Assembly (NCBI GenBank): GCA_902590505.1 | Contig: CACIWZ010000004.1 | Coordinates: 1 to 64,000 of the forward strand | Length of the DNA: 64,000 nt | Origin: an uncultured Pelagibacteraceae bacterium | GTDB taxonomy: Bacteria; Pseudomonadota; Alphaproteobacteria; Pelagibacterales; Pelagibacteraceae | Direction of reading: 5' to 3' | Shown: one piece after another, positions 59,483-64,000 of the stretch | Layout: each line of letters starts with the position of its first letter | Position numbering within the stretch: the stretch's first letter is position 1 | The notes under the pieces: model-generated | Seen by the model: the letters and a program-made list of their open reading frames with translations, nothing else | The model's database searches: none | What the model was told of the DNA's origin: nothing | Program-made: the position numbers and the translations under genes

Positions 59483-60705
59483 TGAAAAATTTTTTTCCTA
59501 ATAAAACTGCATTCTATGCTTTAATAGCAGCATGTTTCGTTGTCTGCGTAACTATGGGTGTCAGACAAACATTTGGACTTTACTCAAGTGAATTTGAGAC
59601 AACTGGAGGAACGTCAAATACAGAATTTGGATTAGCGGTTGCAGTTCACGCAATTTTTTGGGGAATTTTTACTCCAGTTTTTGGAAGAATTTCTGACAGA
59701 TTAGGTGGATATGTTGTAATCGTTCCTGCTTTAATTTTCTATTCGATATCAATGCTACTAATGGGAAATAACTTCATTTCAGGCATGTGGTTACAAATTA
59801 ATTTAGGATTACTTGTTGGTTTGGGTTTAGCAGGAGCTGCTGGAACCATTCTCACTCCAATGATTTCAAAACATTTTCCAAATGAAAATAGAAGTAAAGC
59901 AGCAGGTATTGTTACAGCTTGTGGAGGTTTAGGAATGTTTATTTTTCCTATTCTTGCAAATATTTTTAAAAATATGTCTACCTGGCAAACGTCTTTTATT
60001 ATTTTTTCTATTATTTTATTTCTTATGTGTATACCTGGTTTTTTTGTAAAACTTCCCAAAACTCAAGTGTCAAATTATAATACCAACATTGACAATCGAA
60101 GCTTAAAAGAAGTTTTAAAAGAGTCTTTCGCCCACAAAGGATTTAGATTATTAATTTTAGGATTTTTTGTTTGTGGTTTTCAAATTACTTTAATAGCTAC
60201 TCATGTCCCAAGATATGTTCAAGATAAAGGGTTAGCAGATTGGACAGGGATGGCTATTCTAGCATTGATTGGTTTTTTTAATATTATTGGCACATTAGTA
60301 ATGGGCTACTTAGGAGATAAATATAGTAAAAAGATACTTTTAAGTGGGCTTTATTTCTTAAGAGGGATAACATTAATTCTATTTATTTTTTTACCAGCCT
60401 CAAATTTGTCTGCTGTGTTGTTTGGTACATCTTTCGGTTTATTATGGCTCGCTACCGTACCAGCTACTAACGGTATCGTTGCTCAAATTTTTGGAACAAA
60501 AAATTTAACTCTTCTTTTTGGTATTGTATTCCTTAATCATCAATTTGGATCATTTCTGGGTGCTTACCTTGGAGGTTATTTTTACGATCAATTTGGAAGT
60601 TTCGATTATGCTTGGTATTTAGCTATAGTTTTATCATTTGTTGCCACAGCTCTTCACCTTCCAATAGACGAAAAGCCTTTGGTAACTGTGGATAAGACTA
60701 TCTAA
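59482..60705 (+). CDS. Major facilitator superfamily transporter
   Basis: Polytopic carrier of 407 residues with twelve helices. AACFVVCVTMGVRQTFGLYS near 16-35 and FGRISDRLGGYVVIVPALIF near 68-87 (the MFS A-motif as GRISDRLGG) mark the first half; MGYLGDKYSKKILLSGLYFL near 273-292 is the second-half copy. GLGLAGAAGTILTPMISKHF near 113-132 resembles the oxalate/formate or monocarboxylate group. The substrate is unknown. It follows the MetC-like gene with one-base overlap. Confidence 0.87.
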   Translation: MKNFFPNKTAFYALIAACFVVCVTMGVRQTFGLYSSEFETTGGTSNTEFGLAVAVHAIFWGIFTPVFGRISDRLGGYVVIVPALIFYSISMLLMGNNFISGMWLQINLGLLVGLGLAGAAGTILTPMISKHFPNENRSKAAGIVTACGGLGMFIFPILANIFKNMSTWQTSFIIFSIILFLMCIPGFFVKLPKTQVSNYNTNIDNRSLKEVLKESFAHKGFRLLILGFFVCGFQITLIATHVPRYVQDKGLADWTGMAILALIGFFNIIGTLVMGYLGDKYSKKILLSGLYFLRGITLILFIFLPASNLSAVLFGTSFGLLWLATVPATNGIVAQIFGTKNLTLLFGIVFLNHQFGSFLGAYLGGYFYDQFGSFDYAWYLAIVLSFVATALHLPIDEKPLVTVDKTI

Positions 60706-60845
60706 GGTTGTAAATTGAGTCCCTAAGTGAATCAAAAGTGAATCAAAACGTGAACATCATTCATTTACAACTCAAAATTGTGGATAATTTTTTTATTTAA
60801 TCATTTTAATTTTTTTAATAGGCTTTAGATAACAAAGGAGAAAAT

Positions 60846-61514
60846 ATGTTTTCATCAATTCTAGGAAAAAAGTTAGACAAGTTTCACTTACTTAAACACC
60901 CATTTTACCAAGTTTATTGGAACGAGGGAAAATTAACTAGAGAGATTATTAAAGATTATGCTGAGCAATACTATCAGCACGTTAAAGCCTTCCCAAGATA
61001 TATCAGCGCTACACATTCTATATGTGAAGATATTGAAAAAAGAAGAATTCTTTTAGAAAACTTACAAGATGAAGAAAACAAAGATGGAGATCATCCTAAG
61101 CTATGGAAAAATTTTGCTAAAGCCTTAGGAGCTGATGAAAAAGAAATTGAAAAAGTAAAACTTGATTGGTTTACAAAAGATATGATTGATAATTTTTTTT
61201 CTCAAGCAAGAAAATCATACGCGGAAGGTCTCGCCTCTTTATACACTTACGAACGACAAATTCCAGAAATAGCAGAAACAAAAATTCAAGGTCTTAAAAA
61301 ATTTTATGGGGTAAGTTCAAAAGAAGGTCTGGAGTTTTTTGAAGCGCATAAATCGGCTGATGTAATTCATAGAGCTGAGTGTGAAAAGCTATTAGATAGT
61401 TTATCGAAAGAAGAACAAGAAAAAGCGGAAATAGCTTCTTTATTAACTGCTAGATATCTTTGGAATTTTTTAAGTGGAATGACCTCTAAGCATAGACTTA
61501 AACAAGCTGCTTAG
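60846..61514 (+). CDS. CADD/TenA-like heme-oxygenase-fold protein (possible pABA synthase)
   Basis: Protein of 222 residues of the TenA/PqqC/CADD fold. HPFYQVYWNEGKLTREIIKD near 18-37, YAEQYYQHVKAFPRYISATH near 38-57, NLQDEENKDGDHPKLWKNFA near 75-94 (Glu and His of a di-metal site), LASLYTYERQIPEIAETKIQ near 128-147 and FFEAHKSADVIHRAECEKLL near 161-180 (H-x3-D-x2-H) carry the expected ligands. Chlamydial CADD and its relatives make p-aminobenzoate from an internal tyrosine with a di-metal oxidase, bypassing pabABC. AAAGGAGAAAAT precedes the ATG. folE lies elsewhere in the window. The specific reaction is inferred. Confidence 0.83.
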   Translation: MFSSILGKKLDKFHLLKHPFYQVYWNEGKLTREIIKDYAEQYYQHVKAFPRYISATHSICEDIEKRRILLENLQDEENKDGDHPKLWKNFAKALGADEKEIEKVKLDWFTKDMIDNFFSQARKSYAEGLASLYTYERQIPEIAETKIQGLKKFYGVSSKEGLEFFEAHKSADVIHRAECEKLLDSLSKEEQEKAEIASLLTARYLWNFLSGMTSKHRLKQAA

Positions 61515-61541
61515 AAATTTACAGATTGAGAAAATAATTAA

Positions 61542-62216
61542 ATGCAGGAACTGCTTGAAGTAATAACTTTAGCATATAAAAAATTATCAGCGCAAAATAT
61601 TGTATTATTTTTATTACTAATAAAAATTATTTTTTGCGCATTAGGTGGGTTAATAGTCACTTACGTTCACTCTAAGTTCAGCTACAAATGGTTGCGTAAC
61701 AATTTTAATATCTATGTTGGAATAACTTTGCCTGTGATTGGCTTGGTTATTACTACAGTCATTGGGTCTAATATCGCGTTAAGTATCGGAATGATCGGTG
61801 CATTATCTATTGTAAGATTTAGAACTCCAATAAGAACTCCTTATGAATTAGTTCATTATTTTAGCTTACTTACTATTGGAATAAGTGCCAAAGTCGATTT
61901 GAGCATAACAGTTGTTTTAATAATACTTTTGTCAATATTACCTTATTTCATCAGACGTTTTTCATTAATAAAAGATAATTCATCAGGAAGTGATGGGAAA
62001 TTATCACTAAACTTTCATGGTCTGATGAAGGAAAATGATTTTAAGAAAATTACCAGTGATAAAAACATTAGAAATTACTCAGTAAAAAACGAGGGTGACA
62101 AATATGATATATCTGGTTTTATGATTTTTGATAAGTCAGTCGATAAAGATAAATTTTTAAATGAATGGTCATCCAAGATAAATAGTTATAATGTTGATCT
62201 TGATGAGAATAATTAA
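61542..62216 (+). CDS. DUF4956 family membrane protein
   Basis: Membrane protein of 224 residues. Helices lie at about 19-41, 54-76, 80-92 and 110-140, and a cytoplasmic domain of about 75 residues follows. IGSNIALSIGMIGALSIVRF near 75-94 with RTPIRTPYELVHYFSLLTIG near 95-114 is the DUF4956 signature. This family commonly stands next to polyphosphate polymerase (VTC-like) and CotH-like genes. Here a CotH-like gene follows, overlapping the stop, while no VTC gene is visible. Role in phosphate polymer or envelope biology is inferred. Confidence 0.87.
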   Translation: MQELLEVITLAYKKLSAQNIVLFLLLIKIIFCALGGLIVTYVHSKFSYKWLRNNFNIYVGITLPVIGLVITTVIGSNIALSIGMIGALSIVRFRTPIRTPYELVHYFSLLTIGISAKVDLSITVVLIILLSILPYFIRRFSLIKDNSSGSDGKLSLNFHGLMKENDFKKITSDKNIRNYSVKNEGDKYDISGFMIFDKSVDKDKFLNEWSSKINSYNVDLDENN

Positions 62217-64000
62217 ATGTTTTTTAATCACACAATTTTTTATAGTAATTTTTTTATATTCTAATTCAGCTTTTTCAAAAAATTTAAACATTCCATCTTC
62301 AATTCAATTTGAGTTATCAAATTCTGAATATAATAAATATTTAAGAAGGTCCATGAGAGCCTACACAGATGGTGAAATTTATGGCGAAAAAAATATAAAA
62401 AAAAAATATAAGAAATGGGTCAAAGCAAAAATTTTAACAGATGAAAAATTGATTAACTCAGAGATAAGAATTTTAGGAGATTGGAAAGATCATCTTAGAC
62501 CTCCATTAACAAGCCTAAAAGTAAAAATATTAGATGACAGTTTTAACGGGGTAACAAGATTTAATCTTTTTTTGCCTGAAACAAGAAAAGGTGAGAACGA
62601 GGTTTTTTGGACATTAATGCTCGACTATTTAGGATTTCCCTCACTTTACACAAGAATGGTAGAGGTAAATTTAAACGGGAATATTTATAAAGCAATTTTT
62701 CAAGAAGATGCAACGAAAGAGTTTTTAGAAAGAAATGATCTTACAGAAACAGTAATTTTAAAATCTAATGATTTTAATTTTTATCTCAATAAAGAAGAAA
62801 AAGAAATTTACAATAACTTTTTCACTTCTTCATTTGTAATAGATAATAATAATTTTCTTAAAAACGATATTTCAAATTTTATTGCCTCAGAAGCTATAGC
62901 TTTGAGAGCCAATAAAGATTTTAATAAAAAAGTAATTAATGAAGATTTTTTTACCACAATTCACAAAAAATATGCTTACCATGGTTTAGCTACTATAAAT
63001 CGAAAGTACATTTACATACCTTATAAGAAAATATTTGTACCACTTTATTATGATGGGAATGTTCAATTTTTGCCGGGAAAAACAGACTGTCAAAAAAAAG
63101 CAAATATTGAAATTTTATCAAGTTTTAAAAAAGATTACAAAAATTTAACAAGTAAGAATTTAACCAGAATGCAAGAGTGTGTTTTAGGTGATGTACTCCA
63201 CTTAAGTGAGAATAAAATAAATCAATTAAGAAATTCATTTCCCAATCAAACATTAGATAACAAAAAAGATGTAAAGTATGAAAATATTAAGAATAAAATT
63301 ATTAATTACCTAGAGAAAAATAAAGTAAATAAAAAAGAAATTTTAAAAAATAATGAAAAGGTAATAATTTATTCTTTTATCTTTAATGATAACTTTTATA
63401 GCTGCCAACTTAATATTAGTAATAATGAAATTCTCATATGTAATCAGATTGACAGTTTGAATTATAGTAAACTTATTTCAGAAAGTGGAAGATTTAAACT
63501 TACTGATAATTTTAAATCATTTCCAATAAACCTAGGTACGTTCAATAATGAAATGCCAATTATTTGGTTAGATAATGTAAACGATGAATTTAAAATTAAT
63601 AAAAAAGGGACTTATTATTTTATAAAGCAAGATATAAAAAACAAAAACTTGAAATTTGATTTTTTAAATAGTGAAGCTAAGCTTTTTATTCAAGGTAATT
63701 TTGAAAATGTAAATTTTGAATTTAATAGAGAATTCAATTTTCAAAAAGATAAAATTAATGAAATCAGATATGATAAAAATTTATTAACTGGTTGTGTAAA
63801 TTTCTTTGACACTAATTTTAAAAATATAATCCTTAAAAGCTCAGATATGATCTGTGAAGATTCAATTAATATAAAAAACTCTTCAGGAATTATTAATAAA
63901 ATTCAAATAGATAATTCTTATTTTGATGCTTTAGATTTAGATTTTTCTAAAATTAAAATAAATGATTTAAAAGTAAATAATGCCAAAAATGATTGTATAG
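62203..64000 (+). CDS. CotH-like secreted protein with beta-helix-like C-terminal region (partial)
   Basis: Open frame from ATG 62203, overlapping the DUF4956 stop by 14 bases, to the window edge (599 codons, no stop). A signal peptide (MRIIKCFLITQFFIVIFLYS, cleavage near AFS-KN) is followed by a CotH-like kinase fold: DWKDHLRPPLTSLKVKIL near 92-109, RFNLFLPETRKGENEVFWTL near 119-138, EVNLNGNIYKAIFQEDATKE near 153-172 and VPLYYDGNVQF near 279-291. From about residue 430 the protein is rich in Asn/Ile/Phe with short repeating turns (KLFIQGNFENVNFEFNREFN), as in parallel beta-helices. CotH proteins can be protein kinases; the catalytic residues were not verified. The C-terminus is missing. Confidence 0.78.
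   Translation, partial: MRIIKCFLITQFFIVIFLYSNSAFSKNLNIPSSIQFELSNSEYNKYLRRSMRAYTDGEIYGEKNIKKKYKKWVKAKILTDEKLINSEIRILGDWKDHLRPPLTSLKVKILDDSFNGVTRFNLFLPETRKGENEVFWTLMLDYLGFPSLYTRMVEVNLNGNIYKAIFQEDATKEFLERNDLTETVILKSNDFNFYLNKEEKEIYNNFFTSSFVIDNNNFLKNDISNFIASEAIALRANKDFNKKVINEDFFTTIHKKYAYHGLATINRKYIYIPYKKIFVPLYYDGNVQFLPGKTDCQKKANIEILSSFKKDYKNLTSKNLTRMQECVLGDVLHLSENKINQLRNSFPNQTLDNKKDVKYENIKNKIINYLEKNKVNKKEILKNNEKVIIYSFIFNDNFYSCQLNISNNEILICNQIDSLNYSKLISESGRFKLTDNFKSFPINLGTFNNEMPIIWLDNVNDEFKINKKGTYYFIKQDIKNKNLKFDFLNSEAKLFIQGNFENVNFEFNREFNFQKDKINEIRYDKNLLTGCVNFFDTNFKNIILKSSDMICEDSINIKNSSGIINKIQIDNSYFDALDLDFSKIKINDLKVNNAKNDCI

Noticed and set aside
1-64000. Mobile elements, integrase or phage genes
   Set aside because: No transposase, integrase, terminal inverted repeat pair or phage gene was found; composition and gene spacing look uniform throughout.

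Overview
The window is strongly AT-rich and very densely packed. Genes overlap by 1-14 bases or sit a few bases apart, and no gene-free stretch exceeds about 240 bases. The gene set suggests a streamlined marine alphaproteobacterium of the SAR11 (Pelagibacterales) type: several solute uptake systems with periplasmic binding proteins, a tandem glycine riboswitch ahead of gcvTHP, paired ammonium transporters, an AcuI-type reductase, and light/oxidative-stress genes (SOD, two photolyase-like flavoproteins, TspO, MsrA). The assignment is inferred from gene content and base composition; no rRNA or tRNA gene is present to confirm it. No insertion sequence, prophage or CRISPR array was found.

Layout. 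1-2743: end of a branched-chain-type ABC importer operon running into azlCD exporter genes. 2762-6759: glutarate 2-hydroxylase (glaH/csiD) followed by a complete tripartite tricarboxylate transporter (tctCBA), a plausible glutarate uptake and oxidation unit. 6896-9112: outer-membrane barrel, DoxX and AbrB-type membrane proteins. 9115-14750: ProC-like reductase leading a complete second Liv importer. 14815-17069: CsaA, then a small metal/redox group (DUF4396, cytochrome b561, DUF411, cytochrome c'). 17076-25661: LysE, aconitase, MmgE/PrpD, TerC/YjbE, MATE and EamA proteins. 25693-30223: glycine riboswitch and the glycine cleavage genes.

30233-46518 looks like a light and oxidative-stress neighbourhood. 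It holds a flavin oxidase/DUF1365/CFA-synthase/DUF3833 lipid-modification operon, Fe-SOD, an SDR, TspO, HPP, periplasmic MsrA, a photolyase FAD domain with an unusual C-terminal domain, a PhrB-like protein lacking part of its Fe-S ligand set, DUF2256 and DCC proteins. Mixed in are hisN, hisI, folE and acuI. 46537-51827: LysR regulator, RseP protease, HU and two amt genes. 51868-64000: a glycosyltransferase-like protein, rhodanese, an ABA4-like protein, recX, cysQ, DUF3553, mnmA, a probable structured noncoding RNA near 57.3 kb, a cystathionine lyase, an MFS carrier, a CADD/TenA-like protein (possible pABA synthesis) and a DUF4956-CotH-like pair that runs off the right edge.

Several small genes were read directly from the sequence: a 54-aa double-CxxC protein (37565-37729), DUF2256 (40106-40231), a 47-aa membrane peptide (54930-55073), DUF3553 (55838-56011) and a 27-aa very basic protein with a strong ribosome-binding site (58136-58219). 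The most attractive leads are the ncRNA at about 57245-57420, the glaH-tct unit, the alternative pairing at the glycine riboswitch/start codon, and the two odd photolyase-family proteins.
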